Part shown: positions 26,949-38,221 of the stretch, in pieces
Position numbering within the stretch: position 1 is the stretch's first letter
How the letters are laid out: each line of letters starts with the position of its first letter
NCBI RefSeq assembly: GCF_002104995.1
Contig: NW_024468250.1
Coordinates: 1,240,001 to 1,304,000 of the forward strand
Source: Linderina pennispora
Taxonomy: Eukaryota > Kickxellomycota > Kickxellomycetes > Kickxellales > Kickxellaceae
Direction of reading: 5' to 3'
DNA: 64,000 bases
Notes under the pieces: model-generated
Told to the model about the DNA's origin: nothing
What the model saw: the letters and a program-made list of their open reading frames with translations, nothing else
The model's database searches: none
Translations under genes and position numbers: made by a program

Positions 26949-29900
26949 ATGGATATTTCGAATCGCTCCACTACCACATTTCAGCTGTACGTGTCAAAGG
27001 CATCGCAAAATGTCTATCTGACTTATCCGTAACTCAAGCACTGACTTGCCCATCCTCACCGTTGTAGGGAAGGAGCTGCCATCGCCGATCTTCTGGTTCT
27101 CGGATTTGTCGGACTGTGGGGACCAGCGGTTAAGGGCGTACACCCGCTGGCAGGGGTTCAGAGACTAGTTATTATTACCCTTTGCGCATCTACCAGTCTG
27201 CTGTCTTGGTATTCACATGCTGGAACCCAGTTCAACTCAACTCTGGCCATTCTCTGCTCACTGACACTTGCTTTCCGGACAGCTAGCTTGAGGTTCTCCA
27301 GCGACATTGCTGCCATGGTGCATGCCCTGTGGTCGCTCCGTCTAGTCCTATTGTCCGACACTAGGGTTCCTGTAGTTCATGTTGCAGGGGCTGTAATCCA
27401 TTTCCTTGTGGCATCGCTTCTCCTCAGTCCAGCCACAAGGAGTCATATAAGACGCCATGTACGCGGTCTGCTATTTTTGGATACTATCGCCTTTTTTCGC
27501 CTCTGCACCCAGCGTGAAATTACGATGGAGGATATTTGGGATCCGAGATATTGCACACAGCAACTCGAGTTGGCCAAGCGTCTCAAATTCGATATCACAA
27601 AGCGGTTTTTCGCTTTACGCGCTGTATTGGAGCTATTCTGGCAGCCATTGCTGGTAACAACTGTTGCTAGTACACTCCTATCCACGGTACCGCTGACAAA
27701 GAGCATTGTTATGTCACGAATCATCAAAGCCATTGACTCCAATGCAAGCACAGATGACTGCCGTGTCTACAGCCTATTCGCTCTCTGGATGGCATTGTCA
27801 CTATTTTCACTTGGTGATGCATATTTGGCCGCATTACAAAGGTTTTGCAAAACGTTCTATTATAATGGTTCTGCGTAGCAATATTTTTGCTACCCTCAAG
27901 TCGCAGACCTCCCTCGAGTATCGACAGATAGACCATTTCAAGATTGATTGGACTAGTTCGATGAGATTAGTGGATGGGATCGATCACTCAACGACCCTGT
28001 TAAGCAACATGCTTGCGAACTCGCTTACAATCAGCGTACTGGTTTCTACAATCGGCTGGCGTACAATCATTCCGCTTCTTACCTCGCTGGTGTATTTAGT
28101 AGTGTCACATTCTCTAACAGCACATCTCGATATGCTGGAAAAGGCGCATAAGCGGAACAAACAGCCGCATCTGGGCCACACGATATTCTCGCTGATACAC
28201 AACATGCGTACCATCAAGTTCTACGGCTGGGAAGAGGCATTTAGGCAGGTAGCGGACGATGATCAAGTAGACAAATTCGTGCCGCCTGCCCACCTACGGA
28301 TCGCAAGATATGTGACGTCTTTAGTTGGAAGCTCTCTCCCCCAGATCTCAGCAGCATTGACAGTCTCGTCGTTCTTACACACCTCGAACAATATCGAATA
28401 TGCGGATATACTTTTGGTCATGTCATCTGCCGAGTCCCTGACTGGCCTTTTCTCGATGCTCGCTTCGGCCACAGGGATTATAAAGAGTATTTCTGAGACT
28501 TCCGAAGAACTAGAGATGCTGCTACGTAAGGACGATTACCAGTTTTATCGCGTGCCGAAACGATGCTGACGACGTGGCTGTCTCGATGGATTACTGCAGC
28601 TTCCAGTGGAACACAGGGGATTTTGCTCTGAAGAACATGGATCTCAGGATTAACAAGGGCGAGTTCGCTGTGGTAGTCGGTCGTGTTGGCAGTGGAAAGT
28701 CATCGCTGCTGTCAGCGATCTGCAGCGAGATGCCGATAACAGATGGCACCGGTCTGGTCTCTGGCAAGATCGGGTATGTCAGCCAGAAGCCTTGGATAAT
28801 GAACGCAACGGTTCGCGACAATGTGCTGTTTGGGAGTCCTTTCGACGAAAAGTTCTACCATACGGTCCTCGGTGCATGCGCGTTGACCGAGGACATTAAG
28901 CTGTTCCCGGCCCAGGACCTAACTGAGATAGGTTTTCGCGGGATAAACCTGTCGGGTGGCCAGAAGGCGCGGCTGGCACTCGCTCGGGCAATCTACTCTC
29001 GCGCCGATATCTTTGTTTTGGATGACCTGCTGGCGGCAGTTGATGCCCATGTGGAACGGCATATTATTGAGAATGTGCTTGTCGGAGAACGCGGGATCAT
29101 CAGTGGCAAGACGCGGATTCTGGTGACTCATGCCGAGCATGTTGTACCCTTGGCTGACAGAGTTGTCACGCTTGTCTCTGGGTGTGCCGCCGTTGCGAAG
29201 CAAGTCCCGGCGCAGCTGAATGCGGGCGTGATACCTTCTGCAAACAGCGGACAAACAGCAGTTTCAGACGACTCGTCTGCCGGTTCAGGACAGTTCACAT
29301 ATGACCCAGAGCGCGGTGTGGACACGCATATTTGGCCAAAGCTGTGGCAGTACATCATGTTTTGTGGGTTCTCTGCTGTTGGTCCGTCGGTGCTGCTACA
29401 CCTGGTGAGCACATTTATTGTCTACCGAGTTGAGAGCGTTCGGATGGACTTGCTCTTGGACGAGAATCGAGAAACGATGGTATCATCTCTGCAAAACTAC
29501 CTTGTCGCCAGTGCTGTGGTTGGTGTCGCACGGACACAGTTACACATCATCGGTGAATGGGCACGTAGGGTTCTGTGGTCACATAGGGTCTACAGGAAGA
29601 CGCGGGCCGGTGTCCTGGATTCACTCCTCAGCATGCCTTTGGTTCTATTTGAAAGCCTACCGGGCGAATCGCTCATGTACTTGTGGGGATATGACCGTAA
29701 ACTAACAGGGTACTACTTCCCTGAAACCATATGTCAGAAAATGCTGGCAGCCATGGAGTTCATGAGTATCGTTGCGCAAGTATACAGTCGATTCCCTATC
29801 CTGCTGTTCTTTGCTGCTCCTATTGTCCTGGTTTCGTACAAGGTCAAACAAGTGGCAGATATAGCGAGAGGATATGGAAATCAGATTTATGACAACCAGG

Positions 29901-31138
29901 GGCTTGCTTCTCCATATACACTCTACTCGGAGATTAATACGGGCGGATATGTCATGAGGATCCAAGGCGTTCTGGGTACCTTTCTTCACAAGTTCCACGT
30001 TGGCCTAGCAGTTGAAAATAATCTCTGCATCTGCTATCAAGATATCGCTGATCTACAAAGATGGCTGCGAGACCTCTTCAAGGTTATTGTAAGCGCGACC
30101 GCACTGCTGGTGACAATTCGCCGATGCGTTGCCTCAGAGAGTCATGCGACGCCTGGCTCAGTCGAAATGACTATGCGACTAGTCTCACTCTTCTTGACAG
30201 GACTTGGTGGTATGTTGGAGCTCGGAGAGGATCTCAAATACCCTTTAGGTAGATTTTCGAGATACTCCATCTATACCGGCTTGCCACGAGAGCCAGATAA
30301 CAGCGATGTCAGCGTGAATTTGTCCAGCGACTGGCCAACGACGGGCACCATCGAATTCCGCGATTACAGCATGCGGTACCGCGAATCCCAGGACCTGGTT
30401 CTCAATGGTGTTTCATTCTCAGTCCGACAGCAGGAGAAGATCGGGGTAGTTGGACGTACTGGTGCTGGCAAGTCGTCTCTTACATTTGCACTGATGCGCT
30501 TGGTTAGCCCAGACAGCGGGGCCATCTTCATTGATGGGGTGGATATTTCGAGTATCGGGCTCAAGCACTTGCGCTCGAAGATCAGCATCATCCCGCAGGA
30601 CCCAGCTCTGTTCAACGGCACTATACGCGAGAATCTGGACCCGCTGAACGAGTTCACCGATGATGAAGTCTGGGGCGCCATTCACAAGGGTTGTATAGAT
30701 GATATAGTCAGTACACCCACAGAAACATACAGTGCGGGTGACAACAACAGCGGACCGTGGGTAGAGGGGACTGGGCTGAACAAGTGGATCGAAGATGGCG
30801 GCAGGAATTTTAGCGTCGGACAGCGTCAGCTCGTCAGTCTGTGCCGTGCACTTCTGTGGAAGCGCAAGATCCTGGTCCTCGACGAAGCAACAGCAAATGT
30901 TGATTCAAGAACTGATCAAATCATGCAGCGTGTTATCCACGAGGAGTTCAAGGACTGCACAGTTCTGACCATCGCGCACCGGCTCAGGACCGTCATGGAC
31001 AGCGACCGGATTCTGGTCATGGATCAGGGCAGAGTCGCCGAGTTTGACACTCCGGCCAGCCTTCTGGAACAGGACTCTATGTTCAAGCACTTTGTCGAAA
31101 GCATGGAGCTCAACGAGAAGCCCCAGCTTTTCACATAA
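26949..31138 (+). CDS. ABCC (MRP-type) transporter 2, two frame breaks
   Basis: Tandem paralogue of the preceding transporter. Exon 1 is 26949-26986 (MDISNRSTTTFQ plus two bases), intron 26987-27067 (GTACGT donor, TTGTAG acceptor), then LEGAAIADLLVLGFVGLWG in a frame open to 27878. Hydrophobic TMD0/TMD1 segments and the cytoplasmic loop NMRTIKFYGWEEAFRQV follow. NBD1: GRVGSGKSSLLS, LSGGQKARLALARA, FVLDDLLAAVD (Asp instead of the catalytic Glu, usual in ABCC NBD1). TMD2 follows. NBD2: GRTGAGKSSLTFALMR, FSVGQRQLVSLCRALL, ILVLDEATANVD, with the H-loop TIAHRLRTV. About 1,368 residues. The frame moves by +1 near 27830 and again near 28562; exon lengths total 3n+2, matching two extra bases. Intron phase and donor are identical to the first copy, showing recent tandem duplication. 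Confidence 0.85.
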
Positions 31139-31219
31139 ACCGTAAATGAAACAAAAACATCTACCAAGTTTTATTTCCCTCTTCGTCCTGAGCTGCACTG
31201 CGCCAATGCTAAAGGGTAA

Positions 31220-31426
31220 TCACGATGGGGTATCGATCTTGTATGTGTTGTCGTTCATGAGCTGGTCGAGCACGCCGCGCACGCGCTCGAGGTGGCTGGA
31301 GGTAATGAACAAGTGGGTGCTGTCGAGCTCCTCGATAATGAACTTTTCCTTTTGGTTGACCTTCAGCAGGACCTCGCGCGCGGCTGGGTCGCATTCAATC
31401 AGCGTGCCTTTGACTGCCTTGACCAT
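31220..31426 (-). CDS. TFB5: TFIIH subunit Tfb5 (TTDA/GTF2H5)
   Basis: Smallest TFIIH core subunit; it binds Tfb2 and supports nucleotide excision repair. The 68-residue product starts MVKAVKGTLIECDPA and contains LLKVNQKEKFIIEELDSTHL and the C-terminal helix ERVRGVLDQLMNDNTY, a full match in size and pattern to Tfb5/TTDA (about 71 aa). The ATG at 31426 is preferred because upstream residues do not fit the family. Its stop faces that of ABC transporter 2, 81 bp away. Confidence 0.95.
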   Translation of the reverse strand: MVKAVKGTLIECDPAAREVLLKVNQKEKFIIEELDSTHLFITSSHLERVRGVLDQLMNDNTYKIDTPS

Positions 31427-31685
31427 AGTGTGTTGCAACAAATATAAGGAGAGTGATGCGCCGGACACAGATAGCGGCTATATTTAATATCCCATGTCTG
31501 GGGGAAACAATTGGTTATGGCAACACTGGACATTAACAAAAATTCTGGTTTCCGCAGGCCGGAAGCAAAGGGCAGGTAGGAAACTCTTCCAGGAAAATGC
31601 ACGAGGAGACATGGCATAGCGGTACCGTTTATGTGCGAAATGAAATTCAGATACATGTAATGAGCCAAAGAAACCTCCCCTTTTT

Positions 31686-32861
31686 CTAGATCTGCTTCTG
31701 CTCAACGCTCCCCTCAATACTGCGCAGCTTCAGGAACACGTCACACCCATAGCCTTCCATGGAGACAATATCGAGGGAGCCGCCAAAGTAGCCAGCATAC
31801 AAACGTGCCATAGGAAGGCCAAAGCCAAGACCAGCAATCGGCCCGCCAATCCCTTGCTGCATGGCCAGATTAGTCTGCAACGACATGCCGGCAGTCGACG
31901 TCTCATCATCCTGCATGGTTGACCACGAGTACTCAAAGACATTGCGCATGTTGTCCTTGGCGATACCGCCGCCCTGGTCGCGAATGCGCACACCCACGTA
32001 GCCCTCGCCCTTGGTAATGGTGATCTGGATAGGTGGGTGGGCCAGGCGGTGGCTCTGGCGGCTGAACTCAACCGTGGCGCGGAAGGCGTTCTTCAGCAGC
32101 TCGCAGGTGATGTACTCGAAATGCGACGGAATGTAGCTGATAGTCTCGTCAACATCGCCGTCCACATAGTACGAGGGCGCGGTGCCGTAGTGCATCTCAC
32201 ACATGTTCTGCACCAGCTGGGCACATTGGCGCATCATGCTGGCAGGCAGCAACTTCGTATGGATGGCGCCCACCCACACGTCCTCCAGACTCGACCGCTG
32301 CTGGTCGCGGAACTGGTACGACAAGGCCACGTGCTGCTCGCCGATCACACGCAAGCCGATGCGCGACCGAATCAGCTCGTTGATGAACAGCGCTCGCTCC
32401 TCCCGCTTCATATACTGCTTGCATTCGAGGAACCCCTGGGCGATGGTCGGGATGACGTCGACCAGCAGCTGCGTCTGGCGCTCCAGCGCCCGCGCAAACT
32501 CCCACTCGCGCTCGATCGAGTCGATCGGTGCAAAGGAGTACAGGCGGTCGAAGGCTTCGTAGTATTGGTTGTAGACGCGCGCAATGTGCGGGTTTGTGCC
32601 CACGATGAAGGGCAGGTTATGGAAGGATATTACGCGCTTCGCCAGCCGCACTGGCAGCTCGGATTGCGTGTAGGCGACGCTGTCCAGGATGTTTGCGGGC
32701 GTCAGAGGCGGCTGGCTGTACTTTAAGAGCTGGCCGATACTGACCGGCTTGAGTTGCTGCGAGGCATACTGGTAGACGATTTTCTCGTCATAGTGCGTCT
32801 TGCTGGTGAACGCACGGCGGGCACACAGGCGCTGGACCTGCGGAAGCCGGCGGAGAAGCAT
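31686..32861 (-). CDS. Mitochondrial pyruvate dehydrogenase (or BCKD) kinase
   Basis: Protein-serine kinase of the GHKL fold that phosphorylates and inhibits the E1 alpha subunit of pyruvate (or branched-chain 2-oxoacid) dehydrogenase in the matrix. The first 20 residues (MLLRRLPQVQRLCARRAF) are a typical basic amphipathic import signal. The regulatory four-helix region includes FHNLPFIVGTNPHIARVYN. The kinase part has the N-box CELLKNAFRATVE, the G1 box IRDQGGGI and the G2 box GLGFGLPMARLYAGYFGGSL. Its 391 residues match fungal PDK/Pkp proteins. Whether it serves PDH or BCKDH cannot be told from sequence alone. It sits 95 bp downstream of the DNAJC11-like gene on the same strand. Confidence 0.93.
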   Translation of the reverse strand: MLLRRLPQVQRLCARRAFTSKTHYDEKIVYQYASQQLKPVSIGQLLKYSQPPLTPANILDSVAYTQSELPVRLAKRVISFHNLPFIVGTNPHIARVYNQYYEAFDRLYSFAPIDSIEREWEFARALERQTQLLVDVIPTIAQGFLECKQYMKREERALFINELIRSRIGLRVIGEQHVALSYQFRDQQRSSLEDVWVGAIHTKLLPASMMRQCAQLVQNMCEMHYGTAPSYYVDGDVDETISYIPSHFEYITCELLKNAFRATVEFSRQSHRLAHPPIQITITKGEGYVGVRIRDQGGGIAKDNMRNVFEYSWSTMQDDETSTAGMSLQTNLAMQQGIGGPIAGLGFGLPMARLYAGYFGGSLDIVSMEGYGCDVFLKLRSIEGSVEQKQI

Positions 32862-32956
32862 TATTTAAAAGTACAAATTGCAAAAGAGGGTAGGAATTGA
32901 GCAACAAAAAACACGACAGATAGCGAGGGGGAAAGGAGAATGTATTTTTTCATGCG

Positions 32957-34903
32957 TCACGAGTCGATGCAATGGGCTTTCATCGGAATCGCCAGAGCCT
33001 GCTCATCGCCCACCAGCACCTCGTGCAGGCGGCCATGGAAGCGGTAGCGCACAAACAGCTGCTTGTCCTTGGCAAAGGCCGGGTCGTAGAACCCGGGCAG
33101 GAAGCGCTTGCTGGCGCCCGCAGCCACCACCAGCTGGTCGTCGTTCACCAGCGCCTGCAGCGCCAATGCCACATCGCAGGCACGCGGCTCGTCGGCTGTA
33201 GCCAGAGCGCGCTGCGACTCTGCCAGAGAATCAAGCAGGGCCTGCACGTGATTCGAATTCTGGCTCGCCACGCCAAACGGCAGATCGCCATACAACGCAG
33301 CCTCAATGACCAGGCCGCCAGCAGCACGCGCCTGGTCGCGGCGCCTGGTAACGGCATCGGCGATCAGCTGCACGGCCTCCATGGCATGGCGCTTCTGCAG
33401 GAACAGCTGGTGGCGCTGCTCCTCCTTGAGCGCAGCCAGGCGCTCGGCAATCAGGCGGCGGCGGCGCGGGCGCAGCACCAGGTAGTGCAGAGCGGCAGAG
33501 ACAGCCATAGGCAGGGCGGCGGCATACAGGATCAGGTCAGGCTCAAGCAGCGGCGAGAGCAGCAGCGGAAGCTCGATCTGGTGGCCCAGCCGCTTCATGT
33601 GCAATGTGGCCTTGACGCCAGACGTCAGGCCAAAGTTGACGCGGTAGCCGACCTTGGTCCACTCGTCCAGCTCGCCTTCCACACCAACGTTGGCCGAGGC
33701 CTCACCCAGGCCCTGTAAGCCGGCATCGAAGTCGTCCAGGGAGTCGCCGAGCCGCTCGATCGGGCCGTTGGGCAGGGGCGCGCCCACGCCCACCAGCACC
33801 AGACCGGCAGAGACCGAGAAGTGGCGGTCCAGGCGACGCGTGCAGTTCAGCGACACATGCGACTGCTGGATGCCCGCGGCCACGTCCACCACAAATTCGT
33901 CGCAATCCATGCGCTTGCCCGATAGCCCGATCGACACACCGCTGGGTTCGCGCGCAACCGGCCGCGCAGCAGCCTTACTGGCCTGCACGCGCGTCGGACT
34001 GCGGTCCCAGAACGGTCCCAGCGCGTACTGGTTGCCGGTGCGCATGCTCATGTACGCAGTGGTGGTCTGCGTCATCATGCGGCCAGCAGTAACCGACACC
34101 GACGGCGGCGTGACCAGATTGAGCGTGTGCATGGTGGTCTGCGTGGTGACAAAGGTGTCGGATGACGGCTGGTGCGACGACTTGACGGTGGCTACATACG
34201 GCGGCAGTGCCGGTACGCTGACCGACACCCAGGAACTGGGGCCAATTGTGCGCTTCAGCGTACCCACCAGGTTACCAGCGCCGCGGCGGTTACGCGACAC
34301 CATGTGGCCGGTCACAGTGGCAGTCACAGCATCGGTCACTGAAGCCGAGAACGAGTGCTTCATGAACAGCTGCTTGACGTTGATCTGCTGGTCCAGCGGC
34401 AGGCGGCCGACGCCCGCACGCTCCAGCGCCATATGCACGGCCGGCGACACGGCCTTGGCCAAGTCCAGCTCCACCGTCACATCCGACTTGGACTGCACCC
34501 ACTGCTCGACCTCCTCCAGCCGCCGCCGCCGCGCCTCGCGCTCAAACTTGTCCTGCAGGTCCTTGGCCGACTCCAGCTTGTGGCTCACCGCCAGGCTCGC
34601 ATGCAGCCCCTCCTCACCCAGCTGGTCAAAGGCCGCGCGCCGGTACGGGTCAGTCAGGATCTCGTATGCGCGCTGAATCACATGGAACTGCCGCTGGGCC
34701 CACTCACGCCGCTCCGCCTGCCGGTGCCGGTCTGGGTGGAACACACGGCTCAGCCGCTTGTATGCGTCCCGCACGTCGTCTGTGGATGCTGAGCGCGGCA
34801 AATTCAGCACCGCATAGTAGTCCGTGCTGCCCGGCTGAGCCTCGGCCCATTGCCGCTCCATGTCCCGCAACAGGTCCTCATCGGAGGCGTCGTTGGCGTT
34901 CAT
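32957..34903 (-). CDS. DNAJC11-like J-domain protein
   Basis: Likely mitochondrial outer-membrane-associated J protein related to DNAJC11, a MICOS/MIB partner important for cristae. The N-terminal J domain (about residues 27-95) begins DYYAVLNLPRSASTDDVRDA and holds the HPD motif (RVFHPDRH) needed to stimulate Hsp70. The middle, rich in alternating polar and aromatic residues, matches the beta-barrel-like DNAJC11 region. The C-terminus has the DUF3395 pattern: GGLVIEAALYGD, DDQLVVAAGASKRFLPGFYD and VRYRFHGRLHEV. The 648-residue length is slightly above human DNAJC11 (559). Its start is only 63 bp downstream of the kynureninase stop, same strand. Confidence 0.88.
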   Translation of the reverse strand: MNANDASDEDLLRDMERQWAEAQPGSTDYYAVLNLPRSASTDDVRDAYKRLSRVFHPDRHRQAERREWAQRQFHVIQRAYEILTDPYRRAAFDQLGEEGLHASLAVSHKLESAKDLQDKFEREARRRRLEEVEQWVQSKSDVTVELDLAKAVSPAVHMALERAGVGRLPLDQQINVKQLFMKHSFSASVTDAVTATVTGHMVSRNRRGAGNLVGTLKRTIGPSSWVSVSVPALPPYVATVKSSHQPSSDTFVTTQTTMHTLNLVTPPSVSVTAGRMMTQTTTAYMSMRTGNQYALGPFWDRSPTRVQASKAAARPVAREPSGVSIGLSGKRMDCDEFVVDVAAGIQQSHVSLNCTRRLDRHFSVSAGLVLVGVGAPLPNGPIERLGDSLDDFDAGLQGLGEASANVGVEGELDEWTKVGYRVNFGLTSGVKATLHMKRLGHQIELPLLLSPLLEPDLILYAAALPMAVSAALHYLVLRPRRRRLIAERLAALKEEQRHQLFLQKRHAMEAVQLIADAVTRRRDQARAAGGLVIEAALYGDLPFGVASQNSNHVQALLDSLAESQRALATADEPRACDVALALQALVNDDQLVVAAGASKRFLPGFYDPAFAKDKQLFVRYRFHGRLHEVLVGDEQALAIPMKAHCIDS

Positions 34904-34966
34904 AGTAAGAAAAGAAAAGAAGAAAAATAGAGATTCGAATTGGGAAACAAAGCTAGAGAGAGAAGC

Positions 34967-36289
34967 CTATGCCAGAGCCTTGCGCAATACTTCGACGCAC
35001 ACCCAGACATCCTCAAAGGTGTTGTACAGCGGCACGGGGGCGAGCCGGATGCAGTCGGGCTTACGCTCATCGCAGATAACTCCCGCATCCATCAGCGCGG
35101 CAAACGCCTGGTCAAACAGCTCGGTTCGCACCAGCACCGAAAGCTGCGCGCCGCGATGCTCCTTGGGCGTCATGATCTTGATCTTGTCGCCCAGATGCGT
35201 AAGCAGCAGATGCTCAAGGTACCCGGTCAGCAGCTCGGACTTTTGCCTGAGTTCCTGGATGCTGGTCTGCTCAAACACCTCCAGCGAGCCCAGCAGCGAC
35301 GCTGACACCAGCACCGGCGTACACGAGATCTCGAACCCGGCTGCCCCGGTATTGGGCTCAAACTCGTTGGTCATCTCGAACCGGGTCTTCTCGTCGTGCG
35401 CCCACCAGCCGGTGAGCCGGTGCTGGGTCGCGTCCCGTGCGTACCTCTCATGGACAAAGAACCCGGCAATGCCGCCTGGTCCCGAGTTCATGTACTTGTA
35501 CGTACACCAGCACGCAAAGTCCACATTCCAGTCGTGCAGCTGCACCGGCACATTGCCTGCCGCATGGGCCAGATCCCATCCCACCACACAGCCCTTGGCT
35601 TGCGCGGCCTTGGTGATCTTCTCCATCTCAAACACCTGCCCCGTGTAATACTGCACGCCGCTCAGCATCACCACTGCGACCTGCTCTCCCTGCTCCTCGA
35701 TCAGCTGCAGGATATCCTCAGTGCGCAGCGTGCGTTCGCCTTCGCGCGGCTTGGCCAGCAGCATCGCCTCCTGTGGCAATTTGTGCCACTGGATCTGCGA
35801 CTCCACTGCATAGTGGTCGGACGGGAACGCCTTTGCCTCGATCAGGATCTTGAACCGCTCCGCGGTCGGCTTGTAGAACGATGCCAGCATCAGATGCACA
35901 TTGACCGTCAGCGAGTTCATCACGCCGACTTCCACAGGCTTGGCGCCAAACAGCGGCGCCATTTTCTCCACCACCTGCTGCCGGTACTCCACCCACGGCC
36001 GCCCCAGCGAGTGCCGGTGGTGGCCCACCACTCCGCGGTGCGCCCACTCGTCCAGCTCCTCGGTGATGACGCGACGGGAGCGCCGAGGCAGAAGCCCCAG
36101 AGAGTTGCCGCACAGGTACGTGCAGGGCGAGGAGCCCAGCGACGGGTTCGACGTCACCTGCGCTTTGGTTGGAATTTCGAATTCGCTGCGCAGGTGGGCC
36201 AGCGGGTCCTGCGCGTCCATGGCCTGCGCGAACTCGGGCGAGGTCATGTCAAGGGACTTGGCGGTAGCGACGGCTTGAAGCTTGTCCAT
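34967..36289 (-). CDS. BNA5: Kynureninase
   Basis: PLP enzyme that cleaves 3-hydroxykynurenine to 3-hydroxyanthranilate and alanine in the kynurenine route from tryptophan to NAD+. The 440-residue product has YLCGNSLGLLPRRSR near the N-terminus, VVGWDLAHAAGNVP, and the PLP-lysine region CWCTYKYMNSGPGGIAGFF, whose Lys forms the internal aldimine. GWWAHDEKTRFEM follows, as in eukaryotic kynureninases. Length is normal (yeast Bna5 is 453). Cytosolic, with no targeting signal. The other BNA genes are not in the window. Confidence 0.96.
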   Translation of the reverse strand: MDKLQAVATAKSLDMTSPEFAQAMDAQDPLAHLRSEFEIPTKAQVTSNPSLGSSPCTYLCGNSLGLLPRRSRRVITEELDEWAHRGVVGHHRHSLGRPWVEYRQQVVEKMAPLFGAKPVEVGVMNSLTVNVHLMLASFYKPTAERFKILIEAKAFPSDHYAVESQIQWHKLPQEAMLLAKPREGERTLRTEDILQLIEEQGEQVAVVMLSGVQYYTGQVFEMEKITKAAQAKGCVVGWDLAHAAGNVPVQLHDWNVDFACWCTYKYMNSGPGGIAGFFVHERYARDATQHRLTGWWAHDEKTRFEMTNEFEPNTGAAGFEISCTPVLVSASLLGSLEVFEQTSIQELRQKSELLTGYLEHLLLTHLGDKIKIMTPKEHRGAQLSVLVRTELFDQAFAALMDAGVICDERKPDCIRLAPVPLYNTFEDVWVCVEVLRKALA

Positions 36290-36520
36290 GGTGAAGGAAA
36301 AATCAAAAATTCGGCTGCTGCTTTTGGAGTAAGATAGCGAACCTGCGCTTCCCCTCAGAACCCGCGCTCACTTTATACCTTTGTGAACTCCGTCCGTCTC
36401 GCATCCGTAAAAATCGGATCCTCACACTGGCAAGAGCTTTTTTCTCACAGCCTCCTAGTGATTGTCGTGAGTTCAATACACGCTGCACTGCTTGTTAAAA
36501 ATTTTTATTCACACGGCTCC

Positions 36521-37342
36521 TTACATCACCTTCTGCTTTTTGCGCTGTGGCTCGTCGTCCACCGCCACCACCGCACGCAGCGTTTCGCGCCGCGTATACC
36601 CGTGCATCACCACAGCCCTGGCATTCGACGTCATCGCTCGCTTCGACAAATCCCCATTGAGCTGCAAGATCCCGCCCAAGTTGACAATATCATACGGCGC
36701 CCTCAGCCCAAACGGCCGCGACGCCGCGCTCGTCCACAGCACGTTCCTGCCCTTGGTGACCCTAACAACACTGGCTGCATTGCTCACCCACTGCCTTCTG
36801 CTGGCTGCATCCGCCAACGCCTCGCCGTACGAGATCTCCAGCGCGTACTGGTGCTGCATAGCCAGCCCAATGGTCTTGTGCTTGGCAAAGAACCCCCAGC
36901 GCGCTGCCATGTCCAAAGAGATAATGTCAACAGAGTCCCATGCGCCATTGCACGCCGAGAACAGGATCTTTTCGTTTTCCGGCCGCACCGCCACGATATC
37001 GTAGGAGAGCACCGATGGGTTGCCGTTGCTGGTGAGTGCGTGGCCGTGCGACGCATCGGCGAGCACGTTGGTGAGCCGCCGGAGCACCCGCAGCTTGCCT
37101 TTCGCTGCCGTATTCGCAGTCCATGTGTAGTGGGCGAACGGCACCTCTGGCAGGGTCTCCCAGACCTTCAGGTGAGCGGGCGTCACCTTGCCGCGCACTA
37201 TCTGGTTGAGCGCTACTGTCTCGTAGCCAAAGTAGAGCGCCTGCTCGAGCGTCTGCGCGATCTGCGCCCAGTCCTGCGGGCTGATGTGCCCATTGGGCTT
37301 TCCGGCCGAGTCGGGCAGCTGGATATTGAGATCGTAGAACAT
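36521..37342 (-). CDS. RPP1: RNase P/MRP protein subunit Rpp1 (p30)
   Basis: Protein subunit shared by RNase P (5' processing of pre-tRNA) and RNase MRP (pre-rRNA cleavage). The product begins MFYDLNIQLPDS at the preferred ATG 37342; the frame extends upstream to 37390 but that segment is not family-like. It has the TIM-barrel elements GYETVALNQIV, SYDIVAVRPENEKILFSAC and DIISLDMAARWGF, and near the C-terminus ASRPFGLRAPYDIVNLGGIL, characteristic of Rpp30. 273 residues, matching human RPP30 (268). The C-terminus is basic (EPQRKKQKVM), a likely nuclear signal. Confidence 0.93.
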   Translation of the reverse strand: MFYDLNIQLPDSAGKPNGHISPQDWAQIAQTLEQALYFGYETVALNQIVRGKVTPAHLKVWETLPEVPFAHYTWTANTAAKGKLRVLRRLTNVLADASHGHALTSNGNPSVLSYDIVAVRPENEKILFSACNGAWDSVDIISLDMAARWGFFAKHKTIGLAMQHQYALEISYGEALADAASRRQWVSNAASVVRVTKGRNVLWTSAASRPFGLRAPYDIVNLGGILQLNGDLSKRAMTSNARAVVMHGYTRRETLRAVVAVDDEPQRKKQKVM

Positions 37343-37475
37343 GGAACGTATCTGGAGGCCCCCTCGGCTAAGACAGAAAAATTTACACACGAATCACAAA
37401 ATGGAAAAACAATTCAATATTTGGTTTTGCTTTTATTGGCAGCACTGCCTGTATTGGGGGACGCCTAATTTCAAG

Positions 37476-38024
37476 TCAGTCGTCGTCGTCATCCGCCGGC
37501 TCATCCACCACCCGATCGTCCGTATGCACCAGCTCGTCCTCCTCCATCATCTCCTCGTCCTCCACATCCTCTTCCCCCTCTTCCTCCTCCTCCTGCTCCG
37601 CCATTTCCGCATCGCCATTCACCGCCGCCTCCTCTTCTTCCCTTGGCAGCTCGCTGGCGATAATCTCCAGCATTGCGTCCAGGTCCTCGGCCTGGAACCG
37701 GTCGCCGCACTCCTCGATAATCAGATACAGCTCCACCGGCACCCGTGGCCGCAGATTGGCTATCTGCAGAATCTCTGCCTTGGTCAGCTCATACTCGGCC
37801 AACCGCTGCCGCAGCCCAGATAGCTGCATGCCGTCCTGGCTCGTGCACGACGTGTTGCTGAGGTACTGCAGGGCCTCGAACTTTAGCGTCGTGACGTTCT
37901 CTGGGTACCGCATCTGTCCGCGCTCCTTGGCCTTGAGGTCCTTGTGCCGCGCATCTTCTTCCTGCAGAACCAACAGCATCTCGTAGTTGGACAGCAGGGC
38001 TTCCTGCACATTCAGAACTTTCAT
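37476..38024 (-). CDS. RPC9: RNA polymerase III subunit Rpc9/C17
   Basis: Stalk subunit that pairs with Rpc25 in RNA polymerase III and contacts TFIIIB during initiation. It begins MKVLNVQEALLSNYEMLLVL, the usual Rpc9/CRCP opening, and contains the Rpb4-like HRDC helices ending YELTKAEILQIANLRPRVPV and LYLIIEECGDRFQAEDLD. The last 55 residues are an acidic tail (runs of Glu and Asp), longer than I expect for yeast. 182 residues in all. It lies 133 bp upstream of RPP1, and 197 bp downstream of the V-ATPase e gene, all on the minus strand. Confidence 0.92.
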   Translation of the reverse strand: MKVLNVQEALLSNYEMLLVLQEEDARHKDLKAKERGQMRYPENVTTLKFEALQYLSNTSCTSQDGMQLSGLRQRLAEYELTKAEILQIANLRPRVPVELYLIIEECGDRFQAEDLDAMLEIIASELPREEEEAAVNGDAEMAEQEEEEEGEEDVEDEEMMEEDELVHTDDRVVDEPADDDDD

Positions 38025-38221
38025 ATTTCAATGTATGGGAAAATGGAGGGGAAGGTTAGGACTGGATCCGATACTAAATTCCTCTGCTCCACCTTGCCCC
38101 TCCCCTCCCCAAAAATACACTCGCACAAGCAGCTTATGGCAAAGCACAGGCCATCATGGCAAACATGAATATGAGTGGAATAAGACGTGTTGGTAAAAGG
38201 AAAATGACAATATGAAGGAAC

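Noticed and set aside
35396-36337. 313-codon plus-strand ORF opposite kynureninase
   Set aside because: Arg/His/Leu-rich shadow of a secure gene.
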